A stretch of 64,000 nt of DNA from Opitutaceae bacterium (GCA_030648295.1 JAUSID010000148.1:1-64000), one strand, 5' to 3'; counted from the stretch's first letter, positions 9,098 through 20,756 are shown. Notes: generated by a model not told the origin, from the letters alone. Program-made: numbers and translations.

Positions 9098-9955
9098 CTA
9101 GCGCCGGAAATCCTTCTCGAACCGCGCGAGACAGTCTTCCTTGGTGCCGCGAAACAAATAAAGCCGGCCGCGGACCGTTCGCGACTCATCGGGTTTCAAC
9201 GCGCCGATTCGTGCGCAGGCGTGCAGGCAACTCCACGGGTTGTGCCCCTGCACCGAGAGGAAATCCGCCCAAGCCACGCCGGTCACCCAGCGGCCGTCCT
9301 CCGACTCGCGCACGAGCAATCCGGCCACGGCATCGTCGCCGGACGTCGGCCACTTTTGGGAAAACGCAAAACGGCCACCGTCCGACCGCCGTTCCGCCGC
9401 GGCGCGGTACGCGACGTTGAAATGCAATGCGCGCGAGGTGAGCGGGGTGAGCCCGCCGCTCGAGACGAAAAATGTCCGGCTCCGCCACGGGTCGGAGAAG
9501 TTGCGGTTGAGCGGCAGCGGCACCGAAGGGTGTGAGCCGGTCTGCTGGCCCGGATTCCAGCATGGAAGGATGCCGGCCACTTCCGGCCAGGTTGCGTCGG
9601 TGCGATTCGTCACCCGCAGTTCGAGCTCTGCGCCGTCGGCCACGGCGCGCATTTTGAGCTGAAGCGAGGCGGAAGTGACTTCCGACTCGCTGGCCGCGGG
9701 GTTGATCCGCCGCTCGAGTTTGTACGTGCCGTGTGTGTTTTGTCCGGGCTGCATCGCATCGAACATGTTCCACTCGTATATCCAAAAAAACATGTCCGCC
9801 TCCGGCTCGCCCGGGATTCGCAACCCGAAGCCACGTTCCCACTCGAAGAGAACCGGCGTCGGCACGGCCGCCCCGGCAATCATCGCGGTGAAAATCCACG
9901 CGCCAAGCCATGCGCCGGTGAGGCGCCAGCGGCGAAGCTGTTCGATCCCGTTCAC
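9098..9955 (-). CDS. Hypothetical exported protein
   Basis: About 285 residues with an N-terminal hydrophobic export signal (WLGAWIFTAMIAGAAVPTP). I do not recognise a named family. The body is rich in aromatic residues (ADMFFWIYEWNMFDAM, GHNPWSCLHAC) and predicted strands, compatible with a beta-sandwich or sugar-binding domain. The start is uncertain: a GTG at 9955 gives a compact signal peptide, while the frame extends to a TTG at 9994. It runs convergent to the HEAT-repeat gene and is not part of that operon. Confidence 0.7.
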   Translation of the reverse strand: MNGIEQLRRWRLTGAWLGAWIFTAMIAGAAVPTPVLFEWERGFGLRIPGEPEADMFFWIYEWNMFDAMQPGQNTHGTYKLERRINPAASESEVTSASLQLKMRAVADGAELELRVTNRTDATWPEVAGILPCWNPGQQTGSHPSVPLPLNRNFSDPWRSRTFFVSSGGLTPLTSRALHFNVAYRAAAERRSDGGRFAFSQKWPTSGDDAVAGLLVRESEDGRWVTGVAWADFLSVQGHNPWSCLHACARIGALKPDESRTVRGRLYLFRGTKEDCLARFEKDFRR

Positions 9956-9989
9956 GCCGGCAGCAAAGGTCCCGAACGGTGTCGCGGCA

Positions 9990-10141
9990 AGCAACGACTG
10001 GTGCGTTGGGGGCCGCAGACCTTCGACGAGATGATGTTGGGCTACGTCGAATATTATTTTCCCGGTCGCGCAGCCGGTGAACTGACGAGAGAGAAGACGG
10101 AATCGCCGGCGACGAACGTCGAAACGGTTTCGAGCCGGTAG
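9990..10141 (+). pseudogene. 3' remnant of a copper monooxygenase/cytochrome c type gene
   Basis: A short plus-strand frame contains LVRWGPQTFDEMMLGYVEYY followed by a stop at 10139-10141. From memory, VRWGxQTxDEMMxG is the conserved C-terminal block of ascorbate-dependent-monooxygenase-like cytochrome c proteins found in Acidobacteriota and Verrucomicrobiota. No matching upstream coding sequence exists; the preceding bases belong to the opposite-strand gene. This is therefore read as a leftover 3' end from a deletion. Confidence 0.45.
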
Positions 10142-10453
10142 TCGGTCAAACGAGTGCGGGCGGCCGACGAAGGTGTTTACACTGGGACTGGGCGGCCAGC
10201 ACCCACTGCCGTGGTCCAGCGTGCTCGACCGCGGTGAATTGTGCGGCCGACAGCCGGTGCCGGCGACGTGCCTCGCGGCCTGAGTGTCGGGAACTGCGAG
10301 GGCGGGCGAGTCCCTCTCGGCGAAGGAGGGAGGTCAGTCTCACCGCGGTAGCTGAAGCGGGCCGGAGGCCCGCGCTCCCAGGAAACCCGCGCGAAAAAGA
10401 CAATTCCGCTTCCGCGGAAAACCTGTTAGCTCCTCACCTTTCATCCGACGTTC
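10142..10453. other. Non-coding spacer with REP-like palindrome upstream of cysS
   Basis: No gene is seen. A palindrome at 10357-10383 (GCGGGCCGGAGGCCCGC followed by GCTCCCAGG) belongs to the dispersed family also found at 13901, 14020, 18817, 54982 and 55272. The promoter of cysS should be in this spacer but cannot be placed. Confidence 0.45.
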
Positions 10454-11830
<1,377 letters not shown>

Positions 11831-11835
11831 GAAAA

Positions 11836-11940
11836 ACCAATCCTTTGGTCACAGAGGCCACAGAGGCAGCACAGAGCGCACGGAGCGAAAGGTTTTCTCC
11901 GTGACCTCCGTGTCACCTCTGTGATCTCTGTGTCCCGCCC
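11836..11940. repeat. Inverted repeat of the CACAGAGG/CTCCGTG type between cysS and thrS
   Basis: The spacer carries CACAGAGGCCACAGAGG and AGCGCACGGAG on the left, and CTCCGTGACCTCCGTG plus CACCTCTGTGATCTCTGTG on the right. The right side is an imperfect reverse complement of the left, so the RNA could fold into a long hairpin. Units of about 8-9 bases are repeated in each arm. It ends about a dozen bases before the thrS start and may influence its translation. Confidence 0.6.
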
Positions 11941-11952
11941 GACTCCCCCGCC

Positions 11953-13875
11953 ATGCCGATGACTCCGCTCGAAGAACTCCGCCACTCGTGCTCGCACGTG
12001 CTGGCGACCGCGCTGCTCCGCATCTTCCCCGATGCCAAACTCGACATCGGCCCGCCGACAGACACCGGCTTCTATTACGATTTCGATCTCGAGCACAAAC
12101 TCACGACCGAGGACCTGGCGAGGATCGAGGTTGAGATGAAAAAAGTCGCGGACGAGAACCAGCCGTTCATCCGCAAGGAGGTGCCGCGCGACGAGGCCGT
12201 CGAGATCATCAGGAAAATCGGGCAGGAGCGCTACAAGCTCGGCCGGCTCGAGGACATCCCGGCCGACGAGAAAATTTCGTTCTACCAGAACGGTGAGTTC
12301 ATCGATCTCTGCGCAGGCACCCACGTCCGCTACTCCTCGAAGCTGAAGGCATTCAAGCTGCTCTCGATCGCCGGCGCGTATCATCGCGGGGACGAAAAGA
12401 ACAAGCAGCTCCAGCGGATCTACGGCACCGCGTTTCCGTCGAAGGAGGAACTCGCGAACTACCTCACGCAGCTCGAGCAGGCGAAATTGCGCGATCACCG
12501 GAAACTCGGCCGCGATCTCAAGCTCTTCCACATCGACGAGGACGTGGGCCAGGGGCTGATTCTCTGGATGCCGAACGGTGCGGTCCTCCGCCAGGAATTG
12601 CAGAACTTCATCAGCGAGGAGTTGCGCAAGCAGGGATACTCGCAGGTGTTCACGCCCCACATCGGCAAACTCGAGCTGTATAAGACTTCCGGACACTTCC
12701 CGTATTACAAGGAGTCGCAGTTCTCTCCCATGGTGGAAACCGAGTCGCTGGCGAAGGTCATCGCCGAGAACTGCTCGTGCGCCGAGGTCTATGCGCGGCT
12801 CGAGGCGGTTTCCGCGAACCTGCGCGACCAGATCAACGCGCGTTCCGGCCGCGAGGTGATCACGCCCGACCGGGTCCGGCCCGATGACCAACTGCTCGAT
12901 GGCTTCATGTTGAAGCCGATGAACTGCCCGCATCACATCAAGATTTTCGCCTCGCAGCCGCATTCGTATCGCGACCTGCCGGTCCGGCTGGCGGAGTTCG
13001 GCACCGTCTACCGCTGGGAACAGAGCGGCGAGCTCAATGGCATGACGCGTGTCCGCGGGTTCACGCAGGACGACGCCCATCTCTTCTGCACCGAGGAACA
13101 GGTTGCCGCCGAACTGCTCGGCTGTCTGTCGCTCGTGAAAATCGTGCTGACGACGCTCGGCATGCAGGACTACCGCGTGCGCGTCGGACTCCGCGATCCG
13201 GACTCGAACAAGTACACGGGCGACACGGCGAACTGGGACAAGGCCGAGTCGGCGTGCCGCGAGGCGGCGAAGACCCTGGGCGTGCCCTTCACCGAGGAGC
13301 CGGGCGAGGCGGCGTTCTACGGCCCGAAGATCGACTTCGTGGTCCGGGACGTGATCGGCCGCGAGTGGCAGCTGGGCACCGTGCAGGTCGACTACAACCT
13401 GCCGATCCGGTTCGATCTCTCCTACATTGGCGCGGACAACCAGGCGCACCGGCCGGTGATGATTCACCGCGCGCCGTTCGGCTCGATGGAGCGTTTCTGC
13501 GGCGTGCTGATCGAACATTTCGGCGGCGATTTCCCCGCCTGGCTCGCGCCCGAGCAAATCCGGCTCGTGCCGATCAGCGACAAGGTGATCGATTATACGC
13601 GCACGCTGCTCGGCCGGCTGAAGGCCGACAACCTGCGGGCGACGCTCGACGAGCACAGCGACAAGCTCGGCGCAAAGATTCGCCGGGCCGAGCTCGACAA
13701 GGTGCCCTACACGCTCGTCATTGGCCAGAAGGAGGCGGAGGCGAACAGCGTATCCGTGCGCTCACGCGCCCGCGGCGATGAAGGTGTGATGACAGCGGAT
13801 ACGTTCGTGGCGAAGGTGAAAGCGGAAGTCGCCTCGCGTTCGCTGCCGGACAAGAAGAAGCCGGCGAATGCCTGA
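11953..13875 (+). CDS. thrS: Threonine--tRNA ligase lacking the TGS domain
   Basis: Class II aminoacyl-tRNA synthetase of 640 residues. It begins directly with the editing domain (HSCSHVLATALL at about residues 11-22; HxxxH), so the usual N-terminal TGS domain is missing. The catalytic core follows, with MNCPHHIKIF containing a zinc ligand Cys, FGTVYRWEQSGELNG, TRVRGFTQDDAH and IDFVVRDVIGREWQLGT, then the anticodon-binding domain. Normal total length is kept by an extra segment of roughly 50 residues before the MNCPHH motif (about 270-315). The ATG at 11953 is the only start that leaves the editing domain whole; no coding sequence for TGS exists upstream. Confidence 0.96.
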   Translation: MPMTPLEELRHSCSHVLATALLRIFPDAKLDIGPPTDTGFYYDFDLEHKLTTEDLARIEVEMKKVADENQPFIRKEVPRDEAVEIIRKIGQERYKLGRLEDIPADEKISFYQNGEFIDLCAGTHVRYSSKLKAFKLLSIAGAYHRGDEKNKQLQRIYGTAFPSKEELANYLTQLEQAKLRDHRKLGRDLKLFHIDEDVGQGLILWMPNGAVLRQELQNFISEELRKQGYSQVFTPHIGKLELYKTSGHFPYYKESQFSPMVETESLAKVIAENCSCAEVYARLEAVSANLRDQINARSGREVITPDRVRPDDQLLDGFMLKPMNCPHHIKIFASQPHSYRDLPVRLAEFGTVYRWEQSGELNGMTRVRGFTQDDAHLFCTEEQVAAELLGCLSLVKIVLTTLGMQDYRVRVGLRDPDSNKYTGDTANWDKAESACREAAKTLGVPFTEEPGEAAFYGPKIDFVVRDVIGREWQLGTVQVDYNLPIRFDLSYIGADNQAHRPVMIHRAPFGSMERFCGVLIEHFGGDFPAWLAPEQIRLVPISDKVIDYTRTLLGRLKADNLRATLDEHSDKLGAKIRRAELDKVPYTLVIGQKEAEANSVSVRSRARGDEGVMTADTFVAKVKAEVASRSLPDKKKPANA

Positions 13876-14121
13876 TTGCGCGGCGCCTCCAGCCGCAACC
13901 TGGGAGCGCGGGCATCTTGCCCGCATCTTCCGCAGTGGCACGGGCATCCTGCCCGTGATGAGGTTTGCGTGTCCCTTCCGGACGTGGCGCAGGCACACCT
14001 TGCCGGCGAACACCAACCAATGCGGGCGAGACGCCCGCCCTCCCAGGAGCGATCCCGATTGAGCGGCTAGCGCTCAAACCTTCAACTGCGTACCGTGCGC
14101 GTTTTTTTTCAACCGACTGGA
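13876..14121. repeat. Spacer with REP-like palindromes after thrS
   Basis: No gene. Two palindromes lie here: 13901-13958 (GGGAGCGCGGGC/GCCCGC, then CACGGGCATCCTGCCCGTG) and 14020-14048 (GCGGGCGAGACGCCCGC then CTCCCAGG). They are in opposite orientation, forming a pair that could fold into a larger structure. The same family recurs in at least four other spacers of this window. Confidence 0.65.
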
Positions 14122-14161
14122 GACAACAAACAGCCGGCCGAGGCTTCGCCTCGACCGGCTG
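14122..14161 (-). terminator. Intrinsic terminator of the downstream glnK copy
   Basis: Read on the minus strand, a 14-bp stem CAGCCGGTCGAGGC / GCCTCGGCCGGCTG closes on a 3-base loop and is followed by TTTGTTGTC. It begins about 15 bases after the glnK stop codon, the expected place for Rho-independent termination of the PII-amtB-PII unit. Confidence 0.75.
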
Positions 14162-14176
14162 CGGGAACAAAGCCGG

Positions 14177-14533
<357 letters not shown>

Positions 14534-14547
14534 TCAGGTTGGGGAAA

Positions 14548-16059
14548 TTAGGACTTCGGCTCGAAGATGTAGCCCTCTTCCCCGTGGTCGCTGAGGTCGA
14601 GGCCCTCCTGCTCTGCTTCCACCGTGGGACGCAGACCGATGAGCGCACGGATCAGCAGGCCGAGGATGGTGGTCGCGATGACCGCGAGCAGGAGCGTCAC
14701 CGCGATGGCCTTGATCTGCTCGAGCCAGAGCGTTTTGCCGACCACGTCCTTCAGGTTGGTGCTCAGGTTCGAGTTCACCACCGGGTTGGCGAAGATGCCG
14801 GTGAGAAACGCGCCGAGCGTTCCGCCCACGGCGTGGACGCCGAACGTGTCGAGCGCATCGTCGTATCCAAGCATTCCCTTCAGCTTGGTGCAGGCGAAAA
14901 ACGGCAACGCGCCGGCGAGCAGGCCGAGCGGGACGGCCATGCTCGGGGTGATGAAACCGCAGGCGGGCGTGACGACGACGAGTCCGGAGACCGCACCGGA
15001 GCAAAATCCGAGCACGCTCGCCTTGCGACGCGTGATGTACTCGAGCAGCGCCCACGTGCCACACGCGACCGCAGTCGCGAGCGTCGTCGTGGTGAACGCG
15101 TTCGCGGATACACCGTCCGCCGCCACGGCCGAGCCGGCGTTGAACCCGTACCACCCGACCCAGAGCATGCCGGTGCCAACCATGCAGAGCACGAGGCTGT
15201 GCGGAGGCATCGGCGTTTTGCCGAAGCCAAGCCGGGGCCCGAGGATCAGGCAGAGGATCAGCGCGGACCAACCGGAGGACATGTGCACCACCGTGCCGCC
15301 GGCGAAGTCGATCGCCTTGATCGTGGCGGAGGCGTTCCACACGCCGTTCATGAAGCCATTGACGCCCCAGATCATGTGGGCGAGCGGGAAGTAAACCAGA
15401 AACATCCAGCCCGTCATGAACAGGACGAGGGCCGAGAACTTCATGCGCTCCGCGATCGCGCCGACGATCAGCGCCGGGGTGATAATCGCGAACATGAGCT
15501 GATACATTGAAAAGACATTCTGCGAAACCCATGCGGCGTAGTCGGTGTTCGGCACGCTATCGACGCCCCGCAGGAAAAAGAATTCCGAGCCCCCTAGGAA
15601 CGGGCTGTTGAAACTCTTCCCGAATACGAGGCTGTAACCAAAAGCCCACCATAGGACGGTGACCAACGCGGCGAGGCCGAGGCACTGCGCCATCACCGAG
15701 AGCACGTTCTTCGTGCGCACCAGGCCGCCGTAGAACAGCGCCAGGCCCGGCAGCGTCATGAACAACACGAGCGCGGCACACGTCATCATCCAGCCGTTGT
15801 GCCCCGGGCCCGCGATGCCGACGACGGGCGTGGTCAGTCCGGTGGGCACGTTGCCCTTCGCGTCCTTCAACGGACCCGACGGATCGGTGTTGTTGAGGTA
15901 CGCCTCGAGCCCGGCGACACGCTGCTCGAGCGTGGGCGCCGGCGGCGGGGGAGCGGCGGCGGCGGGCGCAGCGGCTTGGGCGAAGGCGGACACGCTGGCG
16001 GCGAGGGCAAGCGCGGCCGCGAAGAGCAGGCCAAGGGGTTGAAGTCGAAGTGTGTTCAT
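14548..16059 (-). CDS. amtB: Ammonium transporter AmtB
   Basis: Inner-membrane ammonium channel of 503 residues. The start at 16059 gives a signal peptide (LLFAAALALAASVSAFAQ) and then an Ala/Pro-rich linker and a short periplasmic segment before the first membrane helix. Family hallmarks include LALFYGGLVRTKNVLS, LVYFPLAHMIWG, DFAGGTVVHMSSGW, WVGWYGFNAGSA and DTFGVHAVGGTLG; the last carries one of the paired pore histidines. No Shine-Dalgarno is visible before the ATG. It is flanked on both sides by PII genes in the same direction, a layout that couples channel activity to nitrogen status. Confidence 0.96.
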   Translation of the reverse strand: MNTLRLQPLGLLFAAALALAASVSAFAQAAAPAAAAPPPPAPTLEQRVAGLEAYLNNTDPSGPLKDAKGNVPTGLTTPVVGIAGPGHNGWMMTCAALVLFMTLPGLALFYGGLVRTKNVLSVMAQCLGLAALVTVLWWAFGYSLVFGKSFNSPFLGGSEFFFLRGVDSVPNTDYAAWVSQNVFSMYQLMFAIITPALIVGAIAERMKFSALVLFMTGWMFLVYFPLAHMIWGVNGFMNGVWNASATIKAIDFAGGTVVHMSSGWSALILCLILGPRLGFGKTPMPPHSLVLCMVGTGMLWVGWYGFNAGSAVAADGVSANAFTTTTLATAVACGTWALLEYITRRKASVLGFCSGAVSGLVVVTPACGFITPSMAVPLGLLAGALPFFACTKLKGMLGYDDALDTFGVHAVGGTLGAFLTGIFANPVVNSNLSTNLKDVVGKTLWLEQIKAIAVTLLLAVIATTILGLLIRALIGLRPTVEAEQEGLDLSDHGEEGYIFEPKS

Positions 16060-16202
16060 GAGGAGTGGGCACGTCCCATGAGCAAAATCGATGCCGAGTT
16101 TGAAAATGATGCACGAATTGCAAAAATTTCTGCGGATTCCTCTTCCACAGCCATTTGGCAACGCGTCCGGCACGCGGATTCGAGCTCGACGCGCCGGCCT
16201 GA

Positions 16203-16237
16203 AAACAAGCAGGCCGGACCGCTCACGCGATCCGGCC
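16203..16237 (-). terminator. Hairpin with T-rich tail after the upstream glnK copy
   Basis: On the minus strand, GGCCGGATCGC pairs with GCGGTCCGGCC around a 4-base loop, followed by TGCTTGTTTTC. It lies about 20 bases after the stop of the first PII gene and before amtB. It could terminate or attenuate transcription so that PII is made in excess over the channel. Confidence 0.6.
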
Positions 16238-16258
16238 CGATCGAAAAACGTCCAGTGG

Positions 16259-16852
<594 letters not shown>

Positions 16853-18667
16853 CTAAGGTTTCGGCGGAGCAGAAACCTGAGCCGAAACCTCGACCACCTG
16901 GATGTGCAGTTCCTTCAGCTGCCGCGCGGTGACGGGCGTCGGGCTCTGCGCCATGAGATCCTGGCCTTTCTGCGTCTTCGGAAACGCGATGACGTCACGG
17001 ATACTCGTCGTGCCGCAGAGCAGCGCCACCATGCGGTCGAGTCCGAACGCAATGCCGCCATGCGGCGGCGCGCCGTAGGTGAATGCCTTCAGCAGGTACC
17101 CGAAACGACTTTCCACGACGTCGGCCGGAATCTTCAGCACTTCCTCGAAGACTTTTTTCTGGAGCGCGGGTTGATGGATTCGAATCGAGCCGCCGCCCAG
17201 CTCCATGCCGTTCAGGACGACGTCATAGTGCTGGCCGCGAACCGCCTTCGGATTCGAATCGAGAAATGCAATGTCCTCCGGCACCGGCGCCGTGAAGGGA
17301 TGGTGCGTGGCGACGTAGCGGTTCTCCGCCTCGTCGTGGCTCATCAGCGGAAAATCGATCACCCAGAGGAATTTCCAGTCGTCGGCCCGAATCGACAGCT
17401 TGCCCCGCTTCTGCAACAGCGCGGCCGATTCGAGCCGCAGCCGCCCGAGGATCGCGCACGCCTTTCCCCACGGCGCCGCGGCAAAGAAGATGAGGTCACC
17501 CTCCCCGATGCTCAGTTTCTTCGTCAGCTCCGCCTTCTCCGCCTCGGAGAAGAATTTCACGATCGGCGATTTCCACTCGCCGCCCTCGACCTTGATGAAG
17601 GCGAGACCTTTCGCCCCGAGCGATTTTGCGATGTCCTCGAAATTCTTCAGCTCGCCCTGCGTGATGTCCGAGAGACCCTTCGCGTTCAGCGCCTTGATTA
17701 CGCCACCACCCGCGACGGTTTGCTGGAACACCTTGAAGGACGATTTTTCGAACGTGTCAGTCAGGTCGACGAGTTCGAGTCCGAAGCGCATATCGGGCTT
17801 GTCCACGCCGTAGCGATTCATCGCGTCGACGAACGCCATGCGCGGGAACGGGGTCGGGATGTCGATCCCGAGCACGTCCTTCCACGTCTTCTTCAGCATG
17901 CCTTCGAACAGCGCGTAAATATCCTCGCGCGTGACGAACGACGCCTCGACGTCGACCTGGGTGAATTCCATCTGCCGATCCGCCCGCAGATCCTCGTCGC
18001 GGAAACAGCGCGCGATTTGGAAATACCGCTCCACGCCCGCGACCATCAGAATCTGTTTGAACTGCTGCGGTGATTGCGAGAGCGCGTAGAACTGGCCGGG
18101 ATGGATCCGCGACGGCACGAGGTATTCACGCGCGCCTTCCGGCGTGCTCTTGAACAGCGCGGGCGTCTCGACCTCGATGAAATCCTGGGCGTCGAAATAA
18201 TCGCGGATCGATTTCGTCGCCCGGTGCCGCACGAGCAGGTTCTGCCGCATCTTCGGCCGGCGCAGGTCGAGATAACGGTACGTCAGCCGCAGGTCCTCGT
18301 TGACCTTGTCCCCGCCCACATCGTCGAGCGGAAACGGCGGTGTGTCGGAAATGTTGAAGATTTCGAGTTCGGACGCGACGATCTCCACCTGTCCCGTCGG
18401 CAGGTTGGCATTTTCGGTGCCGGCCGGGCGGCGCACGACCTTGCCGCTCACGCCGATGACCGACTCGGGTTTCAACTGCTTCAGCTGCTCGGCCAGTTTC
18501 GCATTCTCGCGCGGCTCGAGCTGAATCTGCGTGATGCCTTTCCGATCGCGCAGATCGACGAAGATAATCCCGCCCTGGTCGCGGATGGTGTCGACCCAGC
18601 CGACGAGCGACGCCGTGCGGTCGAGGTCGGCAGTGGAGAGCTGGGCACAATGATGCGTGTGCTTCAT
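16853..18667 (-). CDS. aspS: Aspartate--tRNA ligase
   Basis: Bacterial-type class II synthetase of 604 residues. Order of parts: N-terminal anticodon-binding OB fold (GWVDTIRDQGGIIFVDLRDR), catalytic core (PQQFKQILMVAGVERYFQIA, CFRDEDLRADRQMEFTQ), a GAD insertion domain at about 290-410, and motif 3 (GIAFGLDRMVALLCG). The ATG at 18667 begins MKHTHHCAQL, normal for the family; the long frame upstream is repeat sequence. The last codons (VSAPPKP) fall inside a palindrome of the AGGTTTC/GAAACCT type at 16856-16878. Whether it also charges tRNA-Asn cannot be decided from sequence alone. Confidence 0.97.
   Translation of the reverse strand: MKHTHHCAQLSTADLDRTASLVGWVDTIRDQGGIIFVDLRDRKGITQIQLEPRENAKLAEQLKQLKPESVIGVSGKVVRRPAGTENANLPTGQVEIVASELEIFNISDTPPFPLDDVGGDKVNEDLRLTYRYLDLRRPKMRQNLLVRHRATKSIRDYFDAQDFIEVETPALFKSTPEGAREYLVPSRIHPGQFYALSQSPQQFKQILMVAGVERYFQIARCFRDEDLRADRQMEFTQVDVEASFVTREDIYALFEGMLKKTWKDVLGIDIPTPFPRMAFVDAMNRYGVDKPDMRFGLELVDLTDTFEKSSFKVFQQTVAGGGVIKALNAKGLSDITQGELKNFEDIAKSLGAKGLAFIKVEGGEWKSPIVKFFSEAEKAELTKKLSIGEGDLIFFAAAPWGKACAILGRLRLESAALLQKRGKLSIRADDWKFLWVIDFPLMSHDEAENRYVATHHPFTAPVPEDIAFLDSNPKAVRGQHYDVVLNGMELGGGSIRIHQPALQKKVFEEVLKIPADVVESRFGYLLKAFTYGAPPHGGIAFGLDRMVALLCGTTSIRDVIAFPKTQKGQDLMAQSPTPVTARQLKELHIQVVEVSAQVSAPPKP
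16856..16878. repeat. Palindrome at the 3' end of aspS
   Basis: AGGTTTC and GAAACCT arms around a 9-base centre overlap the last codons of aspS just before its stop. The same core is seen before hemH (21507-21529) and before the cyclophilin gene (48260-48283). Confidence 0.6.
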
Positions 18668-19169
18668 GGAATAGTTTGCGGCTGAAACCCGCAAACTAAG
18701 CGGCCCGCCGCGGCGGCGGGCAAACAGATTCTCCCGGCCCTGTCCTGGCTCGAGTGTGGCACGGGCATCCCGCCGGTGAACTTTTGATCGTTCTGAATTT
18801 CCCGAACACCGCTTCCCCGGGAGCGCGGGCGTCTCGCCCGCCACTGCATTCATTGTTCCATGCGGGCGGGACGCCCGCGCTCCCAGGAAAAACCGTTTCG
18901 GATCAAGGGCTGGAAGCCGTGCGCCCCGGACCTGCTTTGTCGTCCTGCTCACCGCTGCGCTGCTGCCAGTACCGACGCGTGCCGCCGATTCGGGCGCGCC
19001 TTGGGGCAACGCGCAGTAGCGAGATGCCTGGCCGCGCCGGGAATCTTTGCGCGACGCGGCGGCTTTCCGTTCGCCTGATCACTGGCAACAGACTCCCCGC
19101 CCCTTCGAGCCCTTTCGCCAGCCCAGATGCACGTCGCGCCACGATCGTGGCCCCATGCTGTCGTCGACG
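18668..19169. repeat. 500-bp spacer with stem-loops and REP-like pair upstream of aspS
   Basis: No gene is found. A stem-loop TAGTTTGCGG/CCGCAAACTA lies at 18672-18698, four bases from the aspS start on the upstream side. A CCGCCGCGGCGG palindrome lies near 18710. An oppositely oriented pair of REP-like units, GGGAGCGCGGGCGTCTCGCC and GGGACGCCCGCGCTCCCAGG, spans 18817-18892. The rest up to the gpmI stop shows nothing recognisable. Confidence 0.65.
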
Positions 19170-20756
19170 TCAGGCGATCAAACTCTTGCCCGTCATCTCC
19201 GGCGGCTGCGGGAGTCCCATCAGCTGCAACACCGTGGGCGCGATGTCCGCCAGCCGGCCGCCATCCCGCAGTTTCGTTTTCCCCGCCTCGAAGCCTTCGC
19301 CCACGACAAAGGTCTCCACCAGGTTCAACGTGTGCGCGGTGTGCGGGCCGTTCACCGTCGGGTCCCACATTTGCTCCGCGTTGCCATGGTCCGCGAGCAC
19401 CACCGCGCGACCGCCGACCCTTTCGAGCGCACCCAACAACTCGCCCACGCCACGATCGGTCGCCTCGACCGCTTTCACCGTGGCCGGCAGCGAACCGGTG
19501 TGGCCGACCATGTCGGGATTCGCGTAATTCACGACGACCAACCCGTACTTGCCGGAGAGAATTGCCTCCTTCGCGACGCGCGTCACGTCCGCGGCCGACA
19601 TCTCCGGCTGCAAATCGTAGGTCGGCACTTTCGGGCTCGGCGGACACGCGCGCTCTTCACCGGGAAACGCGTCCTTCCGATAATTGTTGAAGAAAAATGT
19701 CACGTGCGGGTTTTTCTCGGTCTCCGCACAGCGGAATTGTGCGATGCCCGCGTCGCTCACGACCTGGCCGAGGATGTTCTTCAACGCCTCGGGTTTGCCC
19801 GAGATGACATTCACCGGCAGTCCCTTCTCGTATTCCGTCATCGTCGCGTAGTAGAGATCCAGCTTCGGCCCGCAGTCGAAGTCCTTGAAACCGTCGATCA
19901 CGAATGCCTTGGTCAGTTCGCGGGGACGGTCGCCGCGGTAATTATAGAACACGACCGCGTCGCCATCGCGAATCGTCGCCACGGGCTTGCCATCGCCGCC
20001 GACCACCCACGTTGGCACGATGAACTCGTCGCCTTTCTGGGAATCGTTCGCCGGCTTGTCGTAATAAGCCTGCACCGCCGCGGCCGCGTTCGGCGCGGTC
20101 GCCTCGGCTTTTTTTCCGGTGAGCATCGCGTAGGCCTTGCTCACGCGATCCCAGCGGTTGTCGCGGTCCATCGCCCAGAAACGGCCGCACACGCTGGCGA
20201 TTTGGCCGACGCCGATTTTCCGGCATTGTTCATCGACCTGCCGCACGTAGCCGAGCCCGCTGTGGGGCGGCGTGTCGCGGCCATCGGTGAACGCGTGAAT
20301 GAACACCTGGCCGGCGGCGAGCCCGTCGGCCTTCGCCTGCCGCAGGATGCCGTAAAGATGCTCAAGCATCCCGTGCACTCCCGCGTCGCTGACGATTCCC
20401 ATCAGGTGGACTCGCGCACCGGGGCGGGTTTTCACGCGGTCGACCACGGCACGCCACACGGGGTTGGTCGCGAGTTTTCCCTCCAGGAAAAGTTTGTTCA
20501 ACCGGACGAGCTCCTGATCGACGATCCGGCCCGCGCCGATGTTTTCATGGCCGACCTCGCTGTTGCCCATCACACCGACCGGCAATCCCACATCGAGACC
20601 CGACGCTCGCACGAGCGTGTGCGGGTAGCGCGCATGCAACATGTCGTCGCACGGCTTGTGCGCGAGCACCACCGCGTTGGTGGCGTCTTGCGCGGGATCG
20701 GGATTCTTGCCCCAACCATCGCGGATCAGGAGGAGGACGGGAGGTCTTTGTTTCAC
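19170..20756 (-). CDS. gpmI: 2,3-bisphosphoglycerate-independent phosphoglycerate mutase
   Basis: Glycolytic/gluconeogenic enzyme of 528 residues interconverting 3- and 2-phosphoglycerate with two metal ions. The metal ligand Asp13 lies in LIRDGWG, and the phosphorylated Ser66 in GVMGNSEVGHENIGAG. FTDGRDTPP, YNYRGDRPRE, NYANPDMVGHTG and LADHGNAEQM supply the remaining active-site and metal residues. Length is typical. The start at 20756 is an ATG beginning MKQRPPVLLLIRDGWG. It stands alone. Confidence 0.97.
   Translation of the reverse strand: MKQRPPVLLLIRDGWGKNPDPAQDATNAVVLAHKPCDDMLHARYPHTLVRASGLDVGLPVGVMGNSEVGHENIGAGRIVDQELVRLNKLFLEGKLATNPVWRAVVDRVKTRPGARVHLMGIVSDAGVHGMLEHLYGILRQAKADGLAAGQVFIHAFTDGRDTPPHSGLGYVRQVDEQCRKIGVGQIASVCGRFWAMDRDNRWDRVSKAYAMLTGKKAEATAPNAAAAVQAYYDKPANDSQKGDEFIVPTWVVGGDGKPVATIRDGDAVVFYNYRGDRPRELTKAFVIDGFKDFDCGPKLDLYYATMTEYEKGLPVNVISGKPEALKNILGQVVSDAGIAQFRCAETEKNPHVTFFFNNYRKDAFPGEERACPPSPKVPTYDLQPEMSAADVTRVAKEAILSGKYGLVVVNYANPDMVGHTGSLPATVKAVEATDRGVGELLGALERVGGRAVVLADHGNAEQMWDPTVNGPHTAHTLNLVETFVVGEGFEAGKTKLRDGGRLADIAPTVLQLMGLPQPPEMTGKSLIA

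Noticed and set aside
18668-19009. N-terminal extension of AspS of about 110 residues
   Set aside because: The sequence consists of palindromes and REP-like units, and the conserved AspS start is at 18667.
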